DNA of 64,000 nt. It comes from Hyaloraphidium curvatum (lineage: Eukaryota > Monoblepharomycota > Hyaloraphidiomycetes > Hyaloraphidiales > Hyaloraphidiaceae). Within the stretch, counting starts at the first letter, position 1, and each line of letters opens with the position of its first letter. The stretch lies in the NCBI GenBank assembly GCA_025558095.1, contig JAIVFI010000006.1, positions 124,001 to 188,000 of the forward strand, in the 5' to 3' direction. The position numbers and the translations under genes are program-made. Under the pieces are notes generated by a model. It ran no database searches and was not told the origin of the DNA. It was given only the letters and a program-made list of their open reading frames with translations. Positions 1 through 9,388 of the stretch are shown here, piece after piece.

Positions 1-825
1 AATCGGACTGCGTGCGCTTCGGGACCGGCGCAGGGGACGCGGTGATGTCCTGCCAATTCGTCGACGACATCATCATCGGCATCATGATCGAAGCCATTGA
101 TGGTCCTTCACACACAGTGGGGAACGCGGGGCCGGTGTACATGCGCGGGGGCGACCCGGCACATGGGTACTTTCTTCCCCTCACCGGCTCCATGCGATTC
201 GACAGTGGTGAGATTTGTCCACAGCCAAACGACGAGGCATTGCTGATTTTCCTTCTCTGCGCATGGATTGCCAGCCGACATGGACGATCTAATGGCAAGA
301 AACATACTCGAGGACATAATTGTGCACGAAATGGGCCACATTCTCGGCTTCGGCAGCCTCTGGATCTACTCCGTTCTGCTCTCGCCATCCAACTGCGTTG
401 CACTTGTGGCAGCCGGCAACACAGTATCCGGGGCGCGGTTCCTCGGCGCCCAGGCTAACTCTACCTTGCCTGCGGTTGATCCGAACAACTACTTGGGGCT
501 AACCTACGTGCCGGTTGAGGACGGCGGAGGCAACGGGACGTCCTGCACGCATTGGAAGGAATCCGTGTTCAAGAAGGAGCTCATGACGGGCTGGCTTCCG
601 AACGGCGGTGGCACCCCGCTCAGCCTCACGACCGTCATGAGCCTCGCCGACTTGGGGTACGGCGTTAACACCGCCAGCCCCTACATCAGCCTGACTTTCG
701 ACCTCGGGGACCCGACCATGACGCCTGATCACCGGCGGCGGGCCGTAATGGAGGAGGGCGGTGTGTGGCTCACTGGATGCACCGATGTCTTTGGTCCGCC
801 AGTGGTGGTCCCCATGCCCGAATGA
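1..825 (+). CDS. Leishmanolysin-like (M8) zinc metallopeptidase, 5' end missing
   Basis: Two exons are visible: 1-207 (reading frame from base 3) and 275-825, joined across a 67-nt intron at 208-274. The join restores a continuous reading ...MRFDSADMDDLMARN. Exon 2 carries the metal-binding and catalytic motif HEMGHILGFG (HExxHxxG, with the glutamate as general base). Further downstream an HW followed by ELMTG and MSLADLGYGV match the third zinc ligand region and Met-turn of the M8-like group. Such enzymes are usually secreted or surface proteases; the signal peptide would lie outside the window. The protein ends at a TGA at 823-825. The family is clear from the motif order, but the true start and total length cannot be seen. 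Confidence 0.8.
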
Positions 826-880
826 GCCCGCTGTATACAAACGATGTAAAGCAAGCCATCATCACTGCCAACGAGCTATT

Positions 881-1114
881 GGCAGCGATCCCGCAGCGCG
901 CCGCGTCGCACCGTTCGTTCCTGTCCGGACGGCAGGTCTCACCCAAGGGGTATCAAATCGGCAAGGGGAGGTGTCCGTCCCCGTCCCGTGCTGCGACACA
1001 CAAAGGTCCCGCCCGGCGATGCGACGTAGGCAATGCGAGAGAACCGATCGTTGGCGGCATACACCGGCAGCGACCCCGCAGCCCGCCGCATCGCCCCGTC
1101 CTTCCCGGTCCGCA
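881..1114. repeat. Imperfect direct duplication of about 49 bp
   Basis: Bases 881-929 and 1066-1114 align end to end, both starting GGCAGCGAYCCCGCAGC and ending in CCGGA or TCCGCA, with roughly ten mismatches and no gaps. The units lie 185 bp apart in non-coding sequence. This could be the remains of a transposable element or a local duplication; no longer repeat boundary is apparent. Confidence 0.45.
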
Positions 1115-1539
1115 CCGCACGGCGACGGGGCGCGGGCCGTACCCGAAGTTGTACCTCCCCCAGTACAGCGGCGGTCCCAGCTTCCGTCCGGTCGCGCCCA
1201 GGCCTTTCCGGTGCTCGAAATGCAGATTCGGCCCGGAGGGTGCGTGGGGCACTACAGGCAGGTGGCTTCCCCTGCAGTCCATCATGGCACCCGGCCCGCG
1301 CAGAGCTGGATCAAGAGGACGTCGAAAGTGATGCCGAGAAGCATCATTATTTGGCGCCCCGCTGCCAGCGCTTCGAGGCTCCCTCTTTGGACACCAGGTC
1401 CGTCCGGCCTTGGGGGAGTCGATTCGCAATGACGCGGTGCGCAACGGAAAGCTGCGCACCAGCGTTATGCAATGGTCCCGGCATTCGGCGGAGGTGCTCG
1501 CCGGCGGCTGCCGCGCCTCATCAACCCTGGGATCGACCA

Positions 1540-1720
1540 GCCGCGGACACGGGTGCGCCTGACTGCCCTTCGGCCCAGCGCCGGCCCCGGCGTTGGCCCC
1601 CACGCGGCGCTGCCACAGCGATCTCAAAATCACAGCACCGAAGGCTTCGATTCGGGGAAGCCGCGGCTGCGCCTCGTCGGCGGCCGGAACAGGGTGTCGG
1701 GTGGAACGGTGACGTGGCGC
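1540..1720 (+). repeat. Degenerate dispersed repeat, member 1 (inverted partner near 4515-4680)
   Basis: The clearest shared blocks are 1665-1685 (GGCTGCGCCTCG core) and 1700-1718 (GGAACGGTGACGTGGC core). Both occur in the same order on the minus strand at 4549-4569 and 4520-4539. Weaker similarity (CCCTTCGG..., CCCCAC.CGGCG) extends upstream. Neither copy codes for a recognisable protein. Confidence 0.4.
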
Positions 1721-1904
1721 GACTCGAAGCGCGGCCGCACCCCCCTCCTCCCGCGGCGCGTCTCCGAATCGGCGAGAATCGCCACGCTAGCACGGCGATC
1801 TCTCGTCTTCGCCAGCAGCGCCGCGTGGCCCCCGTGAGCTGCGGTCGGTCGGACGACCGGGTGTCGCGGGAAGCCTCTCATCACCCATCAGCAGCTCCGC
1901 GCCT

Positions 1905-3042
1905 CTATATCCCCCCCACGACAAACTCGGCGCTCTTTGCGCTCCCCACGCTCCCCGCGCTCCCCGTACTCGCCGCGCTCCCCTTCCTCGCCCTCCTCCT
2001 CCCCTCGGCCCTCCCCGCCTGCTGTTCCTGCACGGCCGCGGGGGGGAGCGGCGCCTCGGGAAGCGAGCTGAGGTACACGTAGTACGGGATCCGCACGAAG
2101 CCAAGGGACATCCAGTCGTTCCTGTAGGAGCGCGAGAAGGAGGGGGGGAGGCGGTGTTCGAGGTACAGCCGGCGTTCGGGGGCGAGGTGGATGCCGTCGA
2201 ATGCGAACCAGGAGCTGTCCGGAACGGCGCGTGAGACGGGAGTGGAACGGCAAGGGGGGCGGACGACGCACGTCCAGAAGCTCCGCGCGGCCCAGCTGGT
2301 CCTGCGGAGGGGGTCGGGGTGCCCCGTGGGCGCGGCCAGGTGGGAGGTGTAGAAGTCGACGACGGCGAGGGTGCCGTGCGGGCGGAGGAGGGAGAGGGCG
2401 TGGTCGACGGCGGGGAATGGCGAGGGCATCATCGAGACTGGAACAAATGGGGGCGTCGGCTTCGACCGCAAAAGGACGCGGCATCCACTCACGCGAGTAG
2501 CTGAAGGTCACGAGCCCCGCGCGCCCCTGGCCGTCCCACCCGTCCGGCCGCCACACCGTCGCGTCGCCGCACACGACCTCGACGTTGTCCCAGCCCAGCT
2601 TGGCGAACCGCTCCCGCGCCACGTCGCACAGCGACGGCGTCAGGTCTACCAAATAGACTTTCTCGAACACGTCGGCAAGGTGCAGCCCCGGGCGCACCCT
2701 TTCCAATGCCGCGGCCATGGCCTCGACGTTGTACCCCGTGCCGCCGCCGAGGTCGATCCAGGTCGTCGTGCGCCCCTCCCCCGAATCGCGGCGGTGGAGC
2801 ACCGCCGCCACGGCCCTCTCCAGCATCTCCTCGCGGCCCTTCAGCAGCACCCCGCGCGTGGCGTCGTACGAGCCCGCCTGCGCCGCGTAGAACTCCTCCA
2901 GCGCCGCCTGGTGGCCCTTGAGCCCCTTGCGCTGGGGCGCGAACCGCGCGGAGAGCGACTCGGCGAGGGACCGCAGGCCGACGGCGCGGAGCAGCGGCAG
3001 CACGAGCACCGCCAAAACGAACGTCAGCGCGTGTCCGAGCAT
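1905..3042 (-). CDS. SAM-dependent methyltransferase resembling the BtaB-like domain of betaine-lipid synthase
   Basis: Two exons, 3042-2493 and 2437-1905, flank a 55-nt intron; the protein is 360 aa. An N-terminal hydrophobic segment (about residues 4-22) is followed by a class I methyltransferase fold: motif I DLGGGTGYNVE, then EKVYLVDLTPSL and VVCGDATVW. Splicing restores FSYSLSMMPSPF, typical of the SYSLSMIP signature of BTA1-type enzymes, followed by LRPHGTLAVVDFY and SLGFVRIPYYVYL. In fungal BTA1 this domain makes the betaine head group of DGTS by successive methylations and is normally fused to a BtaA-like aminocarboxypropyl transferase domain. Here the protein stops after a low-complexity Ser/Ala/Gly tail, so the partner domain is absent or encoded elsewhere. 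ATG 3042 is the first in-frame ATG. It shares a 204-bp divergent promoter region with the gene at 3247. Confidence 0.7.
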
Positions 3043-3246
3043 TCTCAACAGGGAAGGAGGGGTATCTGGGGCGGAATGGGCCTTCAGAAAAAGTCGGGTG
3101 CCGCCGGGAGGTTCTGAGAGGTCCGCACGGTGCGCTGTTCTGGCTCGTATCTGCGATCGACGCGATCAATCGCTGTTCCCCGGAGCTCATATCGAGCGAT
3201 TCAGGTTCCGCGGACTCTTCTCTGAGCTTCCCGAGTTGACGCTGAA

Positions 3247-3966
3247 ATGACCGCGGTGTACTCGTCCGTCACGGCGTTCCCGCCGGTGCCGCCGCCGCTC
3301 CCGGCGTCGCCCCTCCTCCCCGCCGCGGCCCGCGCCGTCACGCTCAACGGCACCGCCGTCGCCGCCGCGCTGCCCGCCGAGCCCGCGCTGCCCTCCGCCA
3401 AGCCCGCCGCCGCCGACGTGTCGTTCCTCGGCCAGATCGAGCTGCTCGGCCCCGACGCAGAGGCCGCCGCGGCGCTCGCGTTTCCTTCTGTGGCGCCCCG
3501 CACCCTCCCCGCCGGCGCCGCGGTCCCCATCGACTTCGCGGGGCAGAAGTGCACGCTGTACAGGATGTGCGACACCAACTTCCGCCTCGTCGTGCGGACC
3601 CCCGGCGGCACCCAAGCCGCGCTGGACGCCCTCAACGTAATCGGCACCGAAAGCGGCCTGAAGCGCCTCCGCTTCGTCGACGCCTCCCCCGCCTACGCCA
3701 AAATCTCCGTGCTCTCCGGCACCCCAGCCCCCTTCTCGGGCGTGTGGACGCCCAAGGCCCGCCCGGCCGTCGCCGAGCTGCCGCCGGGGAGGTTCACCGT
3801 CGGACGGTTCGGGGACGACCACGGCACGCCGCTGGTGGTGGGGAGGCCGACGGAGGGGGAGTACGAGGTGTTTTGCGCGGTGGGGGACGCGGAGAAGGTG
3901 TGGGCGGGGCTGGAGAAGGTGGAGGCGGTCGGCGCGGAGGCGTGGATCAAGTTCGTGGGGGTGTGA
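3247..3966 (+). CDS. Uncharacterised 239-aa protein
   Basis: A single uninterrupted exon begins at the ATG at 3247 and ends with TGA at 3964-3966. I do not recognise the family. The first 60 residues are Pro/Ala-rich and low in complexity. The remainder looks like a compact globular domain with alternating hydrophobic strands (DVSFLGQIELLG, PIDFAGQKCTLYRMC, FRLVVRT, GRFTVGRFG, EGEYEVFCAVGD). There is no signal peptide or membrane helix. Codon use is strongly G/C-ending like its neighbours, which supports it as a real gene. It is transcribed divergently from the methyltransferase at 1905-3042. Confidence 0.6.
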   Translation: MTAVYSSVTAFPPVPPPLPASPLLPAAARAVTLNGTAVAAALPAEPALPSAKPAAADVSFLGQIELLGPDAEAAAALAFPSVAPRTLPAGAAVPIDFAGQKCTLYRMCDTNFRLVVRTPGGTQAALDALNVIGTESGLKRLRFVDASPAYAKISVLSGTPAPFSGVWTPKARPAVAELPPGRFTVGRFGDDHGTPLVVGRPTEGEYEVFCAVGDAEKVWAGLEKVEAVGAEAWIKFVGV

Positions 3967-4904
3967 GGATGTGGGGATGGGTTTTGGGACCTTTGAGGCT
4001 GGCAACGATGGCGGAACCGCAGCAAGGCACACTCCGATATAGACTGTGGCACGACGGTGATAATGGCAAGGACTGCCGGACCGCCACCTCATCACGCCCT
4101 CCACCGCGACTGCCCAACGAGGCGCGGCCCAGCCCGGCACGACCGTCGCCGCAATGACGACGATTTTGCCGGCGCTGTTCCCCGCGCCGCTGCGGCCCTG
4201 CGCTCCCGGTCGGTGCCGGCCGCGGGTGGGGCGCCCCTCGGCCAAAGTGCCGGACGTGCCCCTGTGCCACCACGCCGACGAAGCGCAGCAGCTGCGGCCA
4301 AGCATCCCCGCCGGACGACGGAGATACCTGGGCTCGATTCCTGCCGCGCCGCTTCCCGCCATCGCGTCGGGACGCCGCCCCGCGCTCCACGGCCCGTCGA
4401 CCACTGCCTCGGGGCACACGAGGCGCGGCTCGCGCGGCTGGCACATCGCCGCGCTCGCGCGGTGATGGCCGCCTTTTTCCGAGCCGCGCCGCTCCGGCCT
4501 GAGCTCGTTCCCGGAACATGCCACGTCACCGTTCCCACCGGCGGCCAGGGCCGTCGGCGAGGCGCAGCCTGGGCGACCCATGCATCGCCGCATTGAAGCA
4601 GCGATAGTTGGTGTTGCTGGGGGCTTCGCCGTGTGGGGGAGCAAGGCTGAGTCCATGCACGGGCCGGCCCGAAGGGAACCGGCAACCCGCAAGTGCGCCG
4701 TGTCCTTGGACATTGCTTCGGAACAGGTGCTTTGGGACCCCCCAAAATTCATGCCTCATGCCTTTTGCAGAACCTTCAGATGCGTTCGATCTGGTTGCGC
4801 GCGTGGTGCGCGGCGAGTCGATGCATGGGAGACTGCCAAGGCGTCGCGCATTCCATCGAACTTCCACCGCCTTACGTCCCCCACACACCCACACACGGAG
4901 GCCG
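3967..4904. other. Gene-free stretch upstream of seven-helix gene copy A
   Basis: About 940 bp without a supportable gene. The frame of the downstream gene stays open back to 4608, but that part has no family similarity and is taken as leader. A degenerate repeat lies at about 4515-4680. Confidence 0.45.
4515..4680 (-). repeat. Degenerate dispersed repeat, member 2 (inverted partner of about 1540-1720)
   Basis: On the minus strand this block repeats the order of short matches seen at 1540-1720, best at 4520-4539 and 4549-4569. The two copies are about 2.8 kb apart and inverted. Confidence 0.4.
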
Positions 4905-6353
4905 ATGGAGCGCCGCGACGAGCCCGCGCGCCCGCCCGGCCCTTTCGAGCCCACCGCGGCTGAGTGGAGCGCGCTGTTCCCGGCGCCGCCCGGTGCGCGC
5001 GACGAGTCGCGGCTGGAGCCGGGCGGGCCTTACCCGGCGCGCGACCCGCTGACGCGATCGGCGCTCTTCGCGGCCCTGCGCGGCCAGCGGCTGGCGGCGT
5101 TTGTCTCGCGCGGGCAGCTGCTGCTGGGCCCGGCCGCGGCGCACCAGGGCCGCAACGCGTCGGCACCGGCGCTGCTGAGCGTCGCGCTGCTCGGCCCGTT
5201 GTGGGTTTTCAACGGCGCCAGCACGCTGTTCCCGCGCGCGCAGCTCGCGGTCGCGACCGCCGTCAACGCCGCGTGGGTCGCGTTCGTGCTCGCCTCCAGC
5301 TGGGCCGCCGAGCTCGGCGTGAGGGGTCACACCTCGTCCAATCGCTCGGCGTTCATGGCCGCCGACATGTCGGCCACCCCGTACGCCGGCGTTGCGCGCT
5401 GGTGGGCCGTGGCCCCGCCGGGTGCGTCGGAGCTCACACGGCATACCCCCGGCGACCGCCTGTGCCCGTGCTGCGCGTGCGTGGGCGCTGTGCCGGACGG
5501 CGCCGCGGCAGAGGTCCTGGCGTGGACGGTGTTCAGCATGGCCCTGCTGAGCTTCCTCCAGACCGCCATGGTCTGGACCCCGATCGTCACGTTCGCGGCG
5601 CGGACGTGGTCGACGCCCTGGAGCGCCTTCCTCGCTGCCGCGTTCCTCGTCACGAAAGAGGCCTACCATCTGGTGCAGCACCTCCCCTACAATGCCCTGT
5701 CGCACCCACCCCTCGAGATCCCCAAGCGGCTGCGCCACCGCGCCGTGCTCCTCACCCTGCGCGATCTTGTCTCGCGCCTGGAGCTCGAAGCGGCCTCCGC
5801 AAAGGCGCAATCGTGCTGCTGCGCCGGCGACCCGCCGACCCCGATCTCCGCCGAGCCGTACGTGGCCCTCCACGCCGAGCTGCTGCGGTCTTGGGACGCC
5901 CAGATCCGCGGCGCCTTCCTCTCCCACGGCCTCCTCCTCACCTGGGGCCTCTTCACCGTCGTCCTGGGAGTCATATTTGCCTCGGCCGGCTCCTGCATCC
6001 CCGTCTGGATCCCGCTCTACCTCCTCGAGATCGTCCTCATCCTCCTCCGCAACCTCCTCCTCACGGCCGCCCTCAACTCGGGCGTCGCCAGCGTGCGCTC
6101 GCTCCTCTCGGACGCGTCCAAATCCCTCCTCCGGCTGCCCACACCCGCCGCGCGCCGCCACGCGGAGCTGCTCCGCGCCTACGCGGCCGACGATCCCCGC
6201 GGACGGTGGCTGGGCGTCCCGGTCGGGTACGGGTTCGCGCGCACCGCGGCCGCGTCGCTGTTCACCCTGGCGCTGGGGGCGTGGACCGTCGCGAGGGGTT
6301 TCGGCGTCGCCATCGTGCTGGAGAGCGCGTGCGGGGGGATGCCGGTCGGGTGA
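4905..6353 (+). CDS. Seven-helix membrane protein, family copy A
   Basis: An intronless 482-aa protein from ATG 4905. The frame is open further upstream, but the first residues with family similarity follow this ATG (FEPTAAEWSALFP). It shares with the copies at 45.6, 47.2, 49.0 and 61.5 kb an N-terminal [FY]xxxEWxALxP motif, then DPLT, two helices, a CPC-type cysteine cluster (CPCCACVGA), WTPIVTFAARTWSTPW around helices 3-4, SCIPVWIPLYLLEI at helices 5-6, and a last helix ending within about 20 residues of the C-terminus (ALGAWTVARGFGVAIVLESAC). I count seven likely membrane helices with a long loop between helices 4 and 5. Function is unknown; the topology recalls Grl-type chemoreceptors, but no sequence link is proven. 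It is the most divergent of the intact copies. Confidence 0.75.
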   Translation: MERRDEPARPPGPFEPTAAEWSALFPAPPGARDESRLEPGGPYPARDPLTRSALFAALRGQRLAAFVSRGQLLLGPAAAHQGRNASAPALLSVALLGPLWVFNGASTLFPRAQLAVATAVNAAWVAFVLASSWAAELGVRGHTSSNRSAFMAADMSATPYAGVARWWAVAPPGASELTRHTPGDRLCPCCACVGAVPDGAAAEVLAWTVFSMALLSFLQTAMVWTPIVTFAARTWSTPWSAFLAAAFLVTKEAYHLVQHLPYNALSHPPLEIPKRLRHRAVLLTLRDLVSRLELEAASAKAQSCCCAGDPPTPISAEPYVALHAELLRSWDAQIRGAFLSHGLLLTWGLFTVVLGVIFASAGSCIPVWIPLYLLEIVLILLRNLLLTAALNSGVASVRSLLSDASKSLLRLPTPAARRHAELLRAYAADDPRGRWLGVPVGYGFARTAAASLFTLALGAWTVARGFGVAIVLESACGGMPVG

Positions 6354-6608
6354 GGGGGACGCGGTACGTGCATCGCATTTGGAACGACGGACAATACAGA
6401 CGTTGGTCGGTCGTCGTCTTCCAGGCAGGGAGGCGTTCAAAGTCGCCGACCGGGCCAATCACCAACCGCCGTCCTCGTGGGCATGATCTGTAGATCTTGT
6501 TTGTCTCCATGATTCAGTGATCCTTATGTGCTGTACAGGTAGCTGCAGGAAGTGACTCGACCAACAGTCAGCGTTCGCCTCTGGGCTCTCGACGACCGCA
6601 ACCAAGCC

Positions 6609-7458
6609 ATGGACACCAAAGAACCCAACGAATTCAAGCTCGCCATCAACGGCATGCAGCTTCTGGTGCGGTCGCTGCGCGGGGGGGACGCTGGCGGCGC
6701 GAACATTTGTCCTGGTGCACGCCAACATCTCCGACCTCCGCTCCTGGGACACGACCGCACCGATCCTCGCCAACGACAGCTCTGTCCCCAGCGTCACGTG
6801 GTACTCGCGCTGCTACGCTTGGCCAAACGACCCCGTGCTCCCCGGCGCGGACGATCCCTGGGAAGCGCACGCCGACGACCTGGCCGCTCTGATCGAAGCC
6901 CTTTCGCTGGGCCCGGCCGTCATCGCGGGCAACTCGTCGGGGGCTTTCATCGCGCTGCTGCTCGCCCGCAGGAAGCCGGAGCTCGTGCGCGCCCTGGTGC
7001 TCGAGGAGCCGCCCGCGGTCCCGCTGTTGTCGGCCTTCATTCCCATCATTTCTTTCGGAGCGCGCGTCATCGGCCCCACCATCGACGCGTTCCGCCGCGG
7101 AGACGACCAAGCCGCGCTCCAGATCTTTGCCAGGGGCGTCTGCGGCGACGCGCACTTCGAGGCCCTGTCCGCCGAGCGCAGGCAGCAGATGCGGGACAAC
7201 CTGGCACCCCACAAGGCCGTGCTGCTGGGATCGGGCCTGCCCGACTTCTCCAAGGCCGATGCGAAAGCGATCGCCGCGCCGACGCTGCTCGTGACCGGAC
7301 AGCACACCGTGGCGGCGCACAGGCACGTCAACAGGAGGCTCGCCGAACTGATTCCTGGTGCAATGGAGGTGATCGTCGAGGGTGCTTCGCATCCGGTTCA
7401 TGAGGATAGGCCTTTGCTCGTCGGCAAGCTGATCCTTGGCTGGCTCGGCGAGGTGTGA
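6609..7458 (+). CDS. Alpha/beta hydrolase, reading frame broken by one base in a G7 run
   Basis: The first part reads from ATG 6609 (INGMQLLVRSLRGG) and the second reads in another frame to TGA 7456-7458. The frames meet at a run of seven G at 6681-6687; with six G the protein reads ...LRGGTLAARTFVLVHANIS and continues as a normal hydrolase. No intron can explain the change because no AG lies between the two parts. The nucleophile elbow GNSSGA, the first-strand FVLVHANIS and a C-terminal GASHPVHEDRP histidine are present, giving a complete Ser-His set in about 283 residues. Substrate is not predictable. The break is either an assembly or sequencing error in a homopolymer or a recent inactivating insertion. 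Confidence 0.75.
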
Positions 7459-7738
7459 CGGACGTTGAGGGCAGGGAGGGAAGAAGTGCTGCTTCGAAAC
7501 GCAGTCTCGTCTTCTTTTCTGTGATGTAGGAAAAGAAATATCGTACTTCTCCGCTCCACCGGGCAAAGCCTGTCCGTCCGAGTCCTCTAAGCGTTGAAGT
7601 CGATGATCTGGGTGCAATCGGATAATCAGAGACGAGCTCAATTCCACTGCGAGCAAAACCAACCGCGCGACCGGCAACCTGGAAGCTGGAAAGAAAAAGG
7701 AGGTCAGCATCTGCAGTCATCATACGGAGAGAGCGTCC

Positions 7739-9167
7739 TCACTTCTTGAGCTTCTGCACCGCATTGTGAAAGTCCTTGAAGGGGAACACCTGGAGCGGGA
7801 TTGCCGGGAATCAGCAATGTCCGCCCGCTCTTTCGCCGGAAGCTAACCTCGAACACGGGCTTGACAAGACCGCGGGCGGCAAAAGCGAGGGCCTCGTCCG
7901 TCTCGGACATGCTGCCGACCATCGAGCCCCTGATCGTCAGCCGCTTCATGCACATGTACTAGAGACAAGGGAAAGTGATTAGCCTCCAGGCGCGCGGTAG
8001 GCCGAGATCAATCACGAACCATCGGGTCGGCGCCGGCAATGGTCGTCCCGGCCGTGGCTTCGCAAACAGAAAGTCAGTGATTCCCAACGACATTGAGCTC
8101 GCCGAAAACTCACGAAGGCCAACGCAGACCATGGTGCCGCCCTGGCGCAGGAAGAAAGGAGCGGGCTCGTAGGCGCTCTTGGTGCCTCCGGTCACGACGA
8201 CGGCGTGGGCACCGCCGCCCGTGACTTCCTGGACCTTGGCGGGGATGTCCTTGACCTCCTTGAAGTCGATGAAGACCTCGGCCCCGAGGCTCTTGCACAG
8301 CTCCTCCTTGTCCTTGCCACTGTCGATGGCAACGATGCGGCACCCGAGTATTTTCGCGTACTGCACGCCGAAGTGCCCCACGCCGCCGCCGGCGCCCGGA
8401 ATCACTACCCAATCTCCGGGTTTCGTTCCTGCCTTCTTAAGCGCGGCCCACACGGTGGCACCTATAATGAGTTAGGGGATTAGAACACCTCGCAGCCAAG
8501 TTGGAACTACCACACACCAGAGCACATAATCGGGCCAGCAATGAGGTCTGAAACGCCCTCCGGGATGCGAGTAGTGTAGCGGGCCGGGCTGACCAAGTAC
8601 TGAGCGTAGGAGCCGTTGACAATCACGCCCGTGGCGACGGCCTTGCTGCACGCGGTCTCCATGCCGTTCCTGCAGAATTCGCACACATGGCAGACGTCCA
8701 TGACGGGCTTGACCCCCGCCCGGTCGCCGACTTTCCACCCCTCGACGCCCTCGCCGACCTTCACGACGACACCCGCGCCCTCGTGTCCGGTGCAGTCGCA
8801 GCCCATGGGCATACCCCAGTCCTGGAGCATGACGTGCACATCCTGACGTTGGAAGCATCAGCGGAGCCTGAAACACGCGCTTCCGGACGGTCACCCACGC
8901 TGTGGCAAAGGCCGGTGCAGTTGAGACGGAGCAGCAGCTCGCCGGCCTTGGGCTCGGGGACGGGGTAGTTCTCCTCCGCGGTAATGACGAACTGCTCGCC
9001 CTTGGTGGTGCAAACACCAGCGCGGCCGACCTTCGGGATGGGGCCGTCGGCCGGAGGGGCTGCGGGCGACACGGTTGTAGCCCGAGAGAAGAGGACTCAT
9101 TGAGCGAGCCGGAAGCCCGAAAAGACGCGTCTAACGCGTACCAGGGGCCTGAGTCTGGTTGGGCATC
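7739..9167 (-). CDS. Zinc-dependent alcohol dehydrogenase (MDR family)
   Basis: Seven exons: 9167-9143, 9059-8899, 8842-8518, 8461-8114, 8057-8020, 7958-7848 and 7789-7739, giving 352 aa, the usual length of propanol-preferring/yeast-type ADH. The first exon is only 25 nt (MPNQTQAP) and ends at a strong GT; introns are 56-83 nt. Catalytic zinc ligands are visible in CTGLCHSDVHV and GHEGAGVV, the structural zinc cysteines in CHVCEFCRNGMETAC, and the NAD-binding Rossmann motif in GAGGGVGHFGVQYAK. The last exons give the typical ending (GSMVGSMSETDEAL, VFPFKDFHNAVQKLKK). It is expected to interconvert primary alcohols and aldehydes with NAD in the cytosol. The intron after exon 5 uses GTTCGT, which is forced by frame. 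Confidence 0.9.
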
Positions 9168-9388
9168 GTGCACCAGGAGCGATAGAAAGTCAAGTGCGAG
9201 AGAGGGCGCTCTGTGCGGAGTTGTTGTCGGGAGCGGCGGCAGCCACGGAACCCGCGCCGCCGACGAAAGTCGGCGATCGCGTCAAACTGTGGCAAACTTT
9301 CCCAGGACTCGTCAAGGAGCAAGATCATGCTCATCTATTCGGTCAGACTATTCCGCATGGGCACTTACTCCCGTTTGCGGCAGACAGC

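Larger units (their letters stand above)
826..1904. other. Gene-free stretch, about 1.1 kb
   Basis: No convincing gene was found. The long open frames here are arginine- and proline-rich products of GC-biased sequence and show no domain or splice logic. The stretch does hold two degenerate repeats, described separately: a near duplication at 881-929 and 1066-1114, and a block at about 1540-1720 related in inverted orientation to about 4515-4680. Confidence 0.5.

Noticed and set aside
1033..2082. A 349-codon plus-strand open frame before and over the methyltransferase
   Set aside because: Product is Arg/Pro/Ala-rich without any motif, and its 3' end overlaps the supported minus-strand gene.
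4608..4904. N-terminal extension of seven-helix copy A from ATG 4608
   Set aside because: None of the other family copies has such an extension; similarity starts just after ATG 4905.
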